This document shows, in pieces, positions 1 through 8,372 of a stretch of 18,159 nucleotides of DNA. The stretch is from JBPEXY01 sp052031065 (lineage in GTDB: Bacteria; Pseudomonadota; Gammaproteobacteria; Immundisolibacterales; Immundisolibacteraceae). Under the pieces are notes generated by a model that had not been told where the DNA came from, did no database searches, and saw only the letters and a list, made by a program, of their open reading frames with translations. The stretch lies in contig JBPEXY010000262.1 in NCBI GenBank assembly GCA_052031065.1, positions 1 through 18,159 of the forward strand. The letters are read 5' to 3'. Both the position numbers and the translations under genes were made by a program. Within the stretch, counting starts at the first letter, position 1; the number at the start of each line of letters is the position of its first letter.

Positions 1-344
1 TACATGATCAGCCGGTGCTTAGTGCTGGCTTCTGTCGACAGCCGTTTGCCGTTGACCTCAATCCGGTCGCTGGCGACGACGCGCTGTCCCAATGTGGCCA
101 GCTGACCGTTTACCTTAACCCGGCCGTCGATGATCAACTGTTCGGCACCACGCCGACTGGTCACGCCGCTGCTGGCGATCACCTTGTGCAGTTTTTCGCT
201 CCCGCCGGCTGCTTTTCTATTCGGGTACCCAGGCCGGCGCCCTTCGGGATTTTCCGTTGAGAAAGGCTCTTCTCCCGTGCGTCTACGCGGCGGACCTTTA
301 GCACTGTGATTTGCGCGGCTTTGACGGGATTTAGGGATATTCAA
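1..344 (-). CDS. rluB: RluB-type 23S rRNA pseudouridine synthase, N-terminal part (runs off left edge)
   Basis: This minus-strand reading frame is open from about 458 to base 1 and leaves the window, so only the N-terminal portion is seen. It contains an S4 RNA-binding domain starting with EKLHKVIASSGVTSRRGAEQ and continuing through IDGRVKVNG and IEVNGKRL, as in the RluB/RsuA family that makes pseudouridine in 23S or 16S rRNA. The position downstream of scpA-scpB favours RluB (position 2605 of 23S rRNA in E. coli). No ATG or GTG lies in frame before the S4 domain. The likeliest start is TTG at 344-342, 9 nt after a GGA, which gives a basic, disordered-looking extension of roughly 50 residues before the S4 domain. 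The catalytic domain with its Asp lies outside the window. The family is certain and the exact paralogue less so. Confidence 0.85.
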   Translation of the reverse strand, partial: MNIPKSRQSRANHSAKGPPRRRTGEEPFSTENPEGRRPGYPNRKAAGGSEKLHKVIASSGVTSRRGAEQLIIDGRVKVNGQLATLGQRVVASDRIEVNGKRLSTEASTKHRLIM

Positions 345-458
345 ATGAATTGTTCCAGCCGGATGATGCCAGGATTCACAGCCCCAAGGGACGATTCCTG
401 CGCCATCGGGGTCATTAATAAATTGATTGCTTCGAGGTCACGCGGACTATGGTCTATA

Positions 459-1115
459 TCAACTGCCCGGAACCCTCTGATTCAGATGCTCTGTAATCTC
501 ATCAGGTGGCACTACCGGCCCAGACTCACCGCTTGCGGTTGAGTCACTATCGGATGAGGCGCGAGGCGAAAAATCCAGCTCTGGAGTCAGCTCAGCAATA
601 TCACGAATATCTTCCAGCGGCGGTAACTCGGCGAGCGTGGCAAGGTTGAAATGGTCCAGGAAGGCTTTGGTTGTACCGTAGACAGAAGGTCGGCCCGGAA
701 CATCCCGCTGACCTACCGAACGCACCCACTCCCTCTGCAACAAAGTCTTCATGATTGGCGTGCTGACACTGACACCACGGATCTCTTCGATCTCAGCCCG
801 GGTTACCGGCTGGCGATAGGCGATGATGGCGAGCGTCTCCAGCAGTGCTCGCGAATATCGAGCCGGTTTCTCCTGCCACAACCGACTCACCCAACGGCCG
901 AGATCAGGGACCACCTGAAAACGATAGCCGCTACCAACCTGTTTCAGTTCAATTCCCCGTTTGCTGTAGTGTTGCTGCAGGCGGTGCAACCCCTCCCGCA
1001 CGTCAGCACGACTGGGCTCAGCGCCATCATCAAACAGTGCGATCAGGCGGTCTACATCCAGCGGTTCTCCTGCCGCAAACAGCGCCGCTTCAAGACGTTG
1101 ATCGAGATCACTCAT
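459..1115 (-). CDS. scpB: Segregation and condensation protein ScpB
   Basis: The 218-residue product is the winged-helix (kleisin-associated) subunit of the SMC-ScpA-ScpB chromosome condensation complex. Seen directly are the N-terminal LEAALFAAGEPL segment and the family-typical LETLAIIAYRQPVTRAEIEE followed by IRGV near residues 92-115. The second winged helix ends in GRPSVYGTTKAFLDHF. The last 50 residues, rich in Ser, Glu and Asp, look disordered. The ATG start lies 2 bp after the scpA stop and is preceded by GGGAG at 7 nt, inside the end of scpA, so the two are translationally linked. Length is usual for the family. A 114-bp gap separates it from rluB. The order scpA-scpB-rluB is a common proteobacterial arrangement. 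Confidence 0.97.
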   Translation of the reverse strand: MSDLDQRLEAALFAAGEPLDVDRLIALFDDGAEPSRADVREGLHRLQQHYSKRGIELKQVGSGYRFQVVPDLGRWVSRLWQEKPARYSRALLETLAIIAYRQPVTRAEIEEIRGVSVSTPIMKTLLQREWVRSVGQRDVPGRPSVYGTTKAFLDHFNLATLAELPPLEDIRDIAELTPELDFSPRASSDSDSTASGESGPVVPPDEITEHLNQRVPGS

Positions 1116-1117
1116 GG

Positions 1118-1927
1118 TCAGGCTCCCGCCGCTTTGACATAGATTTTGGCAAAAGGCTCCTGCTGGGTGACCTCAAGAAGCGCTGCTTTTAACAGTTCAA
1201 GAATAGCAAGAAAGGTGACGACTACGCCGGCTCGCCCCTCTTCCAGGTGAAACAGTTGCTCAAATTCGGTAAACCGGTCAGCGGAGATGGCAGCCAGCAG
1301 CTGGGTCATTTTTTCCCGCACTGACAGCTGTTCACGTTGGACATGGTGGTGGGTAAAAGCCTTTGCCCGCTCAAGCACACTGGCCAGGGCATGGATCAGG
1401 TCGTCCAGTGAAACATCGGGTAATGGTTTACTCGTTTCAACCTCATGCTGATAAACCCGCGCTGAGAACAGGTCGCGCTCCATCTGTGGCAATTCGCGGA
1501 TCGATTCCGCTGCTTTTTTATAGCGCTCATATTCCTGCAAACGGCGAATCAGCTCCAGTCGGGGGTCCTCTTCCTGCTCTTCAACGCTCTCTTCGGGGCG
1601 CGGCAACAACATTCGCGACTTGATCTCCGAAAGCATCGCCGCCATTACCAGATAATCCGCAGCCAGTTCAAAATGCACTTCATGCATCAGCTCAACATAA
1701 ACCATGTACTGGCGGGTGACATCAGCCACCGGGATATCGAGGATATCGAGGTTCTGGCGCCTGATCAGCCAGAGTAGCAGGTCAAAGGGGCCTTCAAAGG
1801 CCTCGAGAAAAATCTCCAGCGCATCCGGCGGGATATAAAGGTCATCGGGCAGGCGGGTGATCGCCTCCCCTTTAACCATCGCCAGCGGCAGCTCCGGCTG
1901 AAGCGGCTGATGTGGCCCCTTATGCAT
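1118..1927 (-). CDS. scpA: Segregation and condensation protein ScpA (kleisin)
   Basis: The product (269 aa from ATG 1927; a GTG codon directly before it at 1930 is an alternative start) is the kleisin that bridges SMC heads and binds ScpB. The N-terminal helical domain has the hallmark FEGPFDLLLWLIRRQNLDIL followed by IPVADVTRQY and the segment AADYLVMAAMLSEIKSRMLL. An acidic linker (EESVEEQEEDPRLEL) follows, and the C-terminal winged helix ends the protein with FLAILELLKAAL. AGAGG lies immediately upstream, slightly better spaced for ATG 1927 than for the GTG. It sits 59 bp downstream of the trpS stop and 2 bp before scpB, consistent with one operon. Confidence 0.97.
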   Translation of the reverse strand: MHKGPHQPLQPELPLAMVKGEAITRLPDDLYIPPDALEIFLEAFEGPFDLLLWLIRRQNLDILDIPVADVTRQYMVYVELMHEVHFELAADYLVMAAMLSEIKSRMLLPRPEESVEEQEEDPRLELIRRLQEYERYKKAAESIRELPQMERDLFSARVYQHEVETSKPLPDVSLDDLIHALASVLERAKAFTHHHVQREQLSVREKMTQLLAAISADRFTEFEQLFHLEEGRAGVVVTFLAILELLKAALLEVTQQEPFAKIYVKAAGA

Positions 1928-1986
1928 CACCCTCTGTCGTTTGAAATTTCATGCCTAATGGTGGCTGAAGCCTGGGTTGTCAGGCG

Positions 1987-3204
1987 CTAGCGGTAGGAGA
2001 GTCCCATCGCCTGTCGCACCTCAACAAGTGTTTCCCGCGCTTCATCACGGGCCGCTTCACAGCCGTCGGCGACAATCTGCTTGACCAGTTCTGGATCATC
2101 TTCGTAGGGTTTGGCGCGTTCAGCAAACCCGGCCAGTTCCAGTTTAAGCGCGTCGATCACCGGCTGTTTACATTCGACGCACCCGATACTCGCGTTTCGA
2201 CAACCGTCCTGCACCCATTCATGAACATCTGCGGAACTATAAATGCGGTGGAATTCCCACACTGGACACTTTTGCGGATCGCCCGGGTCATCGCGACGCA
2301 CCCGAGCCGGATCGGTCGGCATGGTACGCACCTTATTTTCCACCTGCTCGGGGTCATCCCGCAGACCAATGGCGTTGTCATAGGATTTGGACATCTTACG
2401 CCCATCAAGGCCCGGCATTTTCGATGCTTCGGTCAACAGCGCCTGCGGCTCCGGCAAAATGGTCACACCACTGCCCTCAAGGTTCCCGTAGAGCCGTTCC
2501 TTATCCCCTACACTTAAATTCTGCTGTTCCTGTACCAGAGCGCGCCCGACACTCAGTGCCTCAACATCACCCTGTTCCTGATAGAGGCGGCACTGTTGAC
2601 GATAAAGCCGCTGGGTCTTTTTGCCCATTTTCCTGATCGCCGCTTCGACTTTTTCTTCAAACCCGGTCTCTCTACCGTAAATATGGTTGAAGCGTCGCGC
2701 TACTTCCCGCGTTAATTCAACATGCGCAACCTGGTCTTCACCAACCGGCACCGCACCCGCGCGGTAAATCAGAATATCGGCCGACTGCAGCAGCGGGTAA
2801 CCCAGAAATCCGTAGGTTGCCAGGTCTTTTTCCCGCAGCTGTTCCTGTATCTCTTTGTAGGTGGGCACCCGTTCCAGCCAACCCAGCGGAGTGATCATCG
2901 ACAGCAACAGGTGCAGCTCGGCGTGTTCCGGCACGCGAGACTGCACGAACAGCGTTGCACTAGCCGGATCAACTCCCGCAGCAAGCCAGTCCACAACCAT
3001 GTCGAGCGAGTGGTCGGCGATGGTTTCCGTATCCTCATAATGGGTGGTCAGTGCATGCCAGTCAGCAACAAAGAAAAAACAGGGATACTCATGCTGTAAC
3101 TGCAACCAGTTTTTTAACACCCCATTGTAATGACCAAGATGCAACCGACCGGTCGGCCGCATCCCCGACAACACCCGTTCACTCTGGGCGGGCAAAGTAT
3201 TCAA
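1987..3204 (-). CDS. trpS: Tryptophan-tRNA ligase (TrpRS), long form with putative Fe-S motif
   Basis: The 405-residue class I aminoacyl-tRNA synthetase charges tRNA-Trp in the cytoplasm. The HIGH-type motif is HLGH at residues 22-25, and KMSKS is at 270-274. The TrpRS segment PLLQSADILIYRAGAVPVGEDQ (about 137-158) is clear. It is longer than the 334-aa E. coli enzyme because of a charged insertion around residues 180-250, as in other long gammaproteobacterial TrpRS. Cysteines 313, 335, 342 and 345 form C-x21-C-x6-C-x2-C, close to the cysteine motif that holds a [4Fe-4S] cluster in Thermotoga maritima TrpRS; cluster binding here is inferred. The TTG start has AGGAG 7 nt upstream and overlaps the preceding gene's stop in a 4-base TTGA, so translation is probably coupled. 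Confidence 0.97.
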   Translation of the reverse strand: MNTLPAQSERVLSGMRPTGRLHLGHYNGVLKNWLQLQHEYPCFFFVADWHALTTHYEDTETIADHSLDMVVDWLAAGVDPASATLFVQSRVPEHAELHLLLSMITPLGWLERVPTYKEIQEQLREKDLATYGFLGYPLLQSADILIYRAGAVPVGEDQVAHVELTREVARRFNHIYGRETGFEEKVEAAIRKMGKKTQRLYRQQCRLYQEQGDVEALSVGRALVQEQQNLSVGDKERLYGNLEGSGVTILPEPQALLTEASKMPGLDGRKMSKSYDNAIGLRDDPEQVENKVRTMPTDPARVRRDDPGDPQKCPVWEFHRIYSSADVHEWVQDGCRNASIGCVECKQPVIDALKLELAGFAERAKPYEDDPELVKQIVADGCEAARDEARETLVEVRQAMGLSYR

Positions 3205-3866
3205 AAGGGAACTCCTAAAAGCGTAAACAGACCTGCCCTGGCAGCCTCAACCAGGGGGAACAGAATGGCACTCAACAGGCCGGTGGAAATTAATACCACC
3301 AAGCCAATCATAACCAATATCGCGTGTCGTTCCAGTTGCAAATAGCGCATCGCGTTCGCCGGCGTTAAGAAACCGACCACGACGCGACTGCCATCCAGCG
3401 GTGGCACTGGCAGCATATTCAAAACCATTAGCACCAGGTTAATCATGACGCCGACCTCTGCCATTTTGCCTAAAAGCGCGCCAGGTACGAAACCGGCCGG
3501 AAGCCAAAGGGCGAATTTGAGGATAAGAGCCCAGATGAACGCCATCAGTAGATTGCTGGCCGGCCCGGCTCCGCCAACCAGCGCCATATCCCGCTGCGGG
3601 TTACGCAGCCGATCAAATCGGACCGGCACCGGCTTGGCCCAGCCAAACAGAAATCCTGTCGTGGCCAACAGCAGCAGGGGTAACAATACCGTACCCACCG
3701 GGTCGATATGACGGAGCGGGTTTAGCGACAGCCGACCCATCTGTCGGGCAGTGGAATCTCCGAGCGCGTCAGCGGCAAAGGCATGGGCGGCTTCATGCAC
3801 AGTAATGGCCAGCACAATGGGTGGTGCTGCCACCAGAATGACCACTAACAGACCAAAATTATCCAA
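3201..3866 (-). CDS. Site-2 protease family (M50) integral membrane metalloprotease
   Basis: The 221-residue hydrophobic protein has the zinc motif HEAAH at residues 24-28 in the first membrane segment. The third-ligand motif PPLDGS is near 155-160 (Asp158), with GPASN near 101-105. Several membrane spans are evident (about 5-30, 55-75, 95-120, 135-160, 180-205). This is the compact M50 form without a PDZ domain, related to SpoIVFB/YdiL-like proteases rather than RseP; the substrate is unknown. The start is read as TTG 3866, with no upstream ATG or GTG in frame after the crotonase stop. A short hairpin, GGCCT-GGA-AGGCC on the plus strand, covers the region just before it. It lies 48 bp after the crotonase and overlaps trpS by 4 bp. 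The M50-trpS-scpAB-rluB order is familiar in gammaproteobacteria. Confidence 0.92.
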   Translation of the reverse strand: MDNFGLLVVILVAAPPIVLAITVHEAAHAFAADALGDSTARQMGRLSLNPLRHIDPVGTVLLPLLLLATTGFLFGWAKPVPVRFDRLRNPQRDMALVGGAGPASNLLMAFIWALILKFALWLPAGFVPGALLGKMAEVGVMINLVLMVLNMLPVPPLDGSRVVVGFLTPANAMRYLQLERHAILVMIGLVVLISTGLLSAILFPLVEAARAGLFTLLGVPF

Positions 3867-3914
3867 GGCCTGGAAGGCCCTCAGCTTGATGGTGCGAAAT
3901 TGCCGGGAGACTAC

Positions 3915-4718
3915 TCACCTGCCCTGATATTCCCCGGGCCGTTTTTCGAAAAAAGCATTCAGTGCCTCACCATGGTCGGCACTGAAATGGCAGGCAGCCT
4001 GCAGGCTGGCACACATATCGAGAAACTGCGGCAGCGGTACCGATTGACCGGCTCGCAACAGCCTTTTGGCAATACGCAGGGCCTGCGGCGGTTTGGCGGC
4101 GATCTGCTGCGCTAGCTCCTGCGCACGCTCCATCAGCTGTTCCGGTTCGACCACCTCTAGAGCAATACCAATCTGCAACGCCTCTTCGGCACTGACCACG
4201 CGTCCAGTGAAGGTGAGTTCTGCAGCGCGTTGATGGCCCAGCGCACGGGGTAAAAACCAGGCACCACCGTCTCCTGGAATGATGCCCAGATTGACAAAGG
4301 TCTCGCCAAACTTCGCCGCAGTAGAGGCGATTCGAATATCGCACATCATGGTGACATCAAACCCGGCGCCGATTGCCGGTCCGTTGACCGCCGCAATCAC
4401 TGGTATTTCCAGTTCATAGAGCGACAGGGGAATGCGCTGTATTCCGGTACGGTAGCTTTGCTGAATATCCAGCGGGCTGCCGCCGAACATCCCCTCTTTG
4501 GCGGCCATGTCCTTAACATTGCCGCCGGATGAAAACGCCCGGCCTGCGCCGGTTACTATCAGCACCGAAATATCGGCACGCCGGGGAATCGATTGCAGCA
4601 CGTCGAGGATTTCATCAATCATCAGATCAGAACTGATTGCGTTCATCGTTTCTGGTTGGTTAAAAGTGAGTACGCCGATCCGCTCACTCACCTCAAAGGT
4701 AATCTGACTGTAGTCCAC
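3915..4718 (-). CDS. Enoyl-CoA hydratase/isomerase (crotonase) family protein with atypical catalytic positions
   Basis: Read from GTG 4718 (VDYSQITFEV), the product is 267 aa, the usual crotonase length. Longer readings would run into the acyl-CoA dehydrogenase gene. The first oxyanion-hole region is GRAFSSGGNVKDM (residues 59-71) and the second is NGPAIGAGF (112-120), followed by MMCDIRIAS and GIIPGDGG (145-152). Aligned by eye to rat crotonase, the first catalytic Glu (Glu144) is Asp121 and the second (Glu164) is Phe141; Asp150 falls in the loop after it. The fold is therefore certain, but the chemistry may not be classical hydration. The gene starts 49 bp after the acyl-CoA dehydrogenase stop, so a role in the same acyl-CoA pathway is inferred. 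Confidence 0.9.
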   Translation of the reverse strand: MDYSQITFEVSERIGVLTFNQPETMNAISSDLMIDEILDVLQSIPRRADISVLIVTGAGRAFSSGGNVKDMAAKEGMFGGSPLDIQQSYRTGIQRIPLSLYELEIPVIAAVNGPAIGAGFDVTMMCDIRIASTAAKFGETFVNLGIIPGDGGAWFLPRALGHQRAAELTFTGRVVSAEEALQIGIALEVVEPEQLMERAQELAQQIAAKPPQALRIAKRLLRAGQSVPLPQFLDMCASLQAACHFSADHGEALNAFFEKRPGEYQGR

Positions 4719-4767
4719 GCCCTTGGTCCCCGGAAACAGAAGTTTATTAGGCCTCAACAAGCCACGC

Positions 4768-6435
<1,668 letters not shown>

Positions 6436-6516
6436 CAGCAATTAGTTTCCGTAAAACAGAAAAAAGAGATTCTGGTAGTAGACGTGGACAGAGCTGCTAA
6501 TCGTGGCTGAAGCAGC

Positions 6517-6540
6517 AAAAAGAGCGTTCTCGCGAACACT
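6517..6540 (-). terminator. Rho-independent terminator after the SDR gene
   Basis: On the minus strand AGTGTTC and GAACGCT pair over 7 bp (one G-T wobble) around a GCGA tetraloop. One base later comes TTTTT. The element lies 24 bp downstream of the SDR stop and before the acyl-CoA dehydrogenase. It would end or reduce readthrough between them. A TATAAT (minus strand, 6546-6541) sits directly upstream of the stem; no good -35 box accompanies it. Confidence 0.65.
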
Positions 6541-6563
6541 ATTATAGTAGCTTCTCAGGTCAG

Positions 6564-7331
6564 TTATTGAGGCTCCATTCGGATCGCTCCATCGAGCCTG
6601 ATCACCTCACCGTTGAGCATCGAATTACCATAAATTGAGGCAACCAGTTCGGCATATTCATCCGGATTGCCCAACCGTTTGGGGAACGGCACCGAAGCGG
6701 CTAGTGCCTGTTTCGCCTCGTCCGGCAGGGATTCTAGCATCGGTGTCATAAACAGCCCCGGTGCTATTGCCATTACCCGCACACCATGGCGGGAGAATTC
6801 CCGCGCCAGTGGCAGTGTTAAACCAACCACCCCCCCTTTTGATGCGGAGTAGGCCGCCTGGCCGATCTGACCTTCGAAAGCGGCAACAGACGCCGTATTC
6901 ACAACCACGCCACGTTCGCCGCTGCTGTCGGGTTGGTTATGCTGCATGACGTTGATGCCAGCGCGGGCCATATTGAAGGTACCCACCAGGTTGATGTTGA
7001 TCACCTGCGCAAATTTTTCCAAAGCCATTGGGCCTTTGCGGCCTAGGGTCAATCCGCTACCGATCACACCGGCACAACTGACCACCAGGTTAACGCCACC
7101 AAACCGTTCTACCGCAGTTGCAAACAGCTGGTCGATATCGCTCTCGGAAGTAACGTCAGCCGCGACAAAATGTGCCCGATCACCCAGCTCACTGGCCGCC
7201 TGCTCTCCCAGATCCCGATTGACATCAACCATCACTGCGCTGCCCCCAGCAGCGACCACTCTTCTGGCAACGGCGTTGCCAAGGCCTGACGCACCACCAC
7301 TAATCACAGCGACCGCAGCAGATATATCCAT
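6564..7331 (-). CDS. Type II 3-hydroxyacyl-CoA dehydrogenase (HSD10-like short-chain dehydrogenase)
   Basis: From ATG 7331 the product is 255 aa, typical of classical SDRs; an upstream TTG at 7340 is possible. The nucleotide-binding motif is GGASGLG (12-18), and Asp36 at the end of the second strand favours NAD over NADP. SCAG is at 85-88, and the catalytic set Ser148, Tyr161 and Lys165 is intact (YSASK). The stretches NTASVAAFEGQIGQAAYSAS and LNGEVIRLDGAIRM match mammalian HSD10 (HSD17B10) almost word for word from memory, so oxidation of 3-hydroxyacyl-CoA is the best call. With the adjacent acyl-CoA dehydrogenase and crotonase it could supply three of the four beta-oxidation steps. A terminator follows it. 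The promoter must lie in the roughly 300-bp gap upstream, where I see no convincing -35/-10 pair. Confidence 0.92.
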   Translation of the reverse strand: MDISAAVAVISGGASGLGNAVARRVVAAGGSAVMVDVNRDLGEQAASELGDRAHFVAADVTSESDIDQLFATAVERFGGVNLVVSCAGVIGSGLTLGRKGPMALEKFAQVININLVGTFNMARAGINVMQHNQPDSSGERGVVVNTASVAAFEGQIGQAAYSASKGGVVGLTLPLAREFSRHGVRVMAIAPGLFMTPMLESLPDEAKQALAASVPFPKRLGNPDEYAELVASIYGNSMLNGEVIRLDGAIRMEPQ

Positions 7332-7458
7332 AACTCTCAACCCAAAAATAATCGGTGAATGAACACCGCAGCTGGCGCCGAGTTCTTCCGGACGCGCAAC
7401 TTACGGCTTAGAGAGGAAATGGTAAACGATCCGCGTACAGCAGCGGAGACGAACACTG

Positions 7459-7599
7459 ATGTTTGTTATCAGTCGAAGGGTATTGAAGATGTCCGTTGGA
7501 ACCAGTAATTCCGATCGACCAGAGGTGAACGAAACTGGCAGTCGGGCCGAATCAGCGCAGGTTGCTGTAGAGAACACACTGTCGTCCAGCCCTGGCTAG
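7459..7599 (+). CDS. Possible 46-aa small ORF, unrecognised
   Basis: This is the only plus-strand frame in the 300-bp gap between the SDR start and the cytochrome stop that has a Shine-Dalgarno-like sequence (GGAG, 10 nt before ATG). It would encode MFVISRRVLKM followed by a Ser/Glu-rich tail, with no signal peptide or known motif, and its stop falls inside the hairpin at 7576-7619. An internal ATG at 7489 is preceded by AAGGG. I do not recognise it. It may well be chance, and the rest of the gap shows nothing else I can name. Confidence 0.15.
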   Translation: MFVISRRVLKMSVGTSNSDRPEVNETGSRAESAQVAVENTLSSSPG

Positions 7600-7619
7600 A
7601 TCCTGCTGGACGACAGTGT
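7576..7619 (-). terminator. 15-bp perfect inverted repeat, probable terminator of the cytochrome c gene
   Basis: ACACTGTCGTCCAGC at 7576-7590 is exactly complementary to 7605-7619, with a 14-nt loop. It begins 12 bp after the cytochrome stop. The T content after it on the minus strand is weak (TGTTCTCT), so it is either a poor intrinsic terminator or a 3' RNA-stabilising hairpin. Being symmetrical, it could act in both directions. Confidence 0.6.
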
Positions 7620-7631
7620 CATCGATAAAGC

Positions 7632-8090
7632 CTAGTCGTCGGCTGAGATCTGTATCTTCTGCAGATAATCAGTGAGAGCATTGATACGATCAGTTGCCTG
7701 TCGCGCGCCAGCTCCTTCAGGTGAAGACCAGAGTTCACCAAACCACCCAGGCATGGTGCGCTTGCCGTGTAACCGGATATCCTCTCTGCCGTCAATTAGT
7801 TTTCTGACGTATGCAGCCGGATACTTGCCATCGTTATTGAGTGACAATAGTCGAATGTCGATCGGATAAGCGCCATACATTTCGGTGTAGGGGCCATCCC
7901 CTCGGCCCTCTTCCCCGTGACAGTTTGCACAGTACTTCTGAAAATCGCGCTGGGCGCCGGTCTGCTTCTGGGCACTCAGCGTAGAGTCGGCGCTGGCACC
8001 ACCGGCAAACCCGAGGACCAGAATAGAGAGCGCGACGAGCAACTTGTAGGGCGTCGATGGCACAGGATTAATGCGATCTGAATACTTCAT
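7632..8090 (-). CDS. Periplasmic monohaem cytochrome c
   Basis: The 152-residue precursor has a hydrophobic signal segment (about 16-32) with a likely cleavage at ASA-D (34/35). One haem c attachment motif, CANCH, is at 54-58. Further on, GKRTMPGW offers Met113 as the probable sixth haem ligand. The exported protein would be about 13 kDa, a class I-like small electron carrier. A strong AAGGAG at 8103-8098 lies 7 nt before the ATG, which fixes the start. A perfect FNR/Anr box lies 131 bp upstream and a long hairpin follows the stop, so it looks like a single-gene unit induced at low oxygen. Its redox partner is not evident; no oxidase or reductase gene is in the window. Confidence 0.9.
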   Translation of the reverse strand: MKYSDRINPVPSTPYKLLVALSILVLGFAGGASADSTLSAQKQTGAQRDFQKYCANCHGEEGRGDGPYTEMYGAYPIDIRLLSLNNDGKYPAAYVRKLIDGREDIRLHGKRTMPGWFGELWSSPEGAGARQATDRINALTDYLQKIQISADD

Positions 8091-8193
8091 AACGTGGCTC
8101 CTTAAAAACCAGAGGCTAATGAATCAACCAGGACCCTCCGTGGGGTGAACGAAAAATTCCGGCATTACTCACTTCCCTGTCAATGCCATCCCC

Positions 8194-8234
8194 ACCCTAC
8201 CGTGCCAGTCCAGCCCCATATTGATGGACATCAA
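8194..8234 (-). promoter_or_regulatory. FNR/Anr-type operator and class II promoter of the cytochrome c gene
   Basis: TTGATGGACATCAA at 8221-8234 is a perfect match to the FNR consensus TTGAT-N4-ATCAA. On the minus strand a -10-like TAGGGT (8199-8194) follows after 21 nt, against 22 nt expected for a site centred at -41.5. That places a start of transcription near 8186-8187. The only gene it could serve in that direction is the cytochrome c. The -10 is poor, as is usual for activator-dependent promoters. Anr, Dnr or another CRP/FNR member could be the regulator. Confidence 0.7.
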
Positions 8235-8372
8235 CCCTGGTAGAGCTGTTTGGGAATTCCGCGTTATTTTCTGCACAGACTCAACAACTACTCTGGCGAC
8301 CAACCTGCTTTCGGGAGCAAGCACCGGGGCCATAGCAGACGCCGCTCAACGAAGAATCAGTCAGCGAGGCAC

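Noticed and set aside
15..542. Plus-strand frames of 81 and 78 aa at the left edge
   Set aside because: They are antisense to rluB, whose S4 domain is clear on the minus strand, and they match no family.
1733..1750. Tandem GGATATCGA repeat
   Set aside because: It lies in scpA and encodes the conserved LDILDI segment, so protein sequence explains it.
6446..6458. GTTT-N5-AAAC palindrome before the acyl-CoA dehydrogenase as a PsrA/FadR-type operator
   Set aside because: The half-sites are only 4 bp and in the opposite orientation to the PsrA consensus; likely chance.
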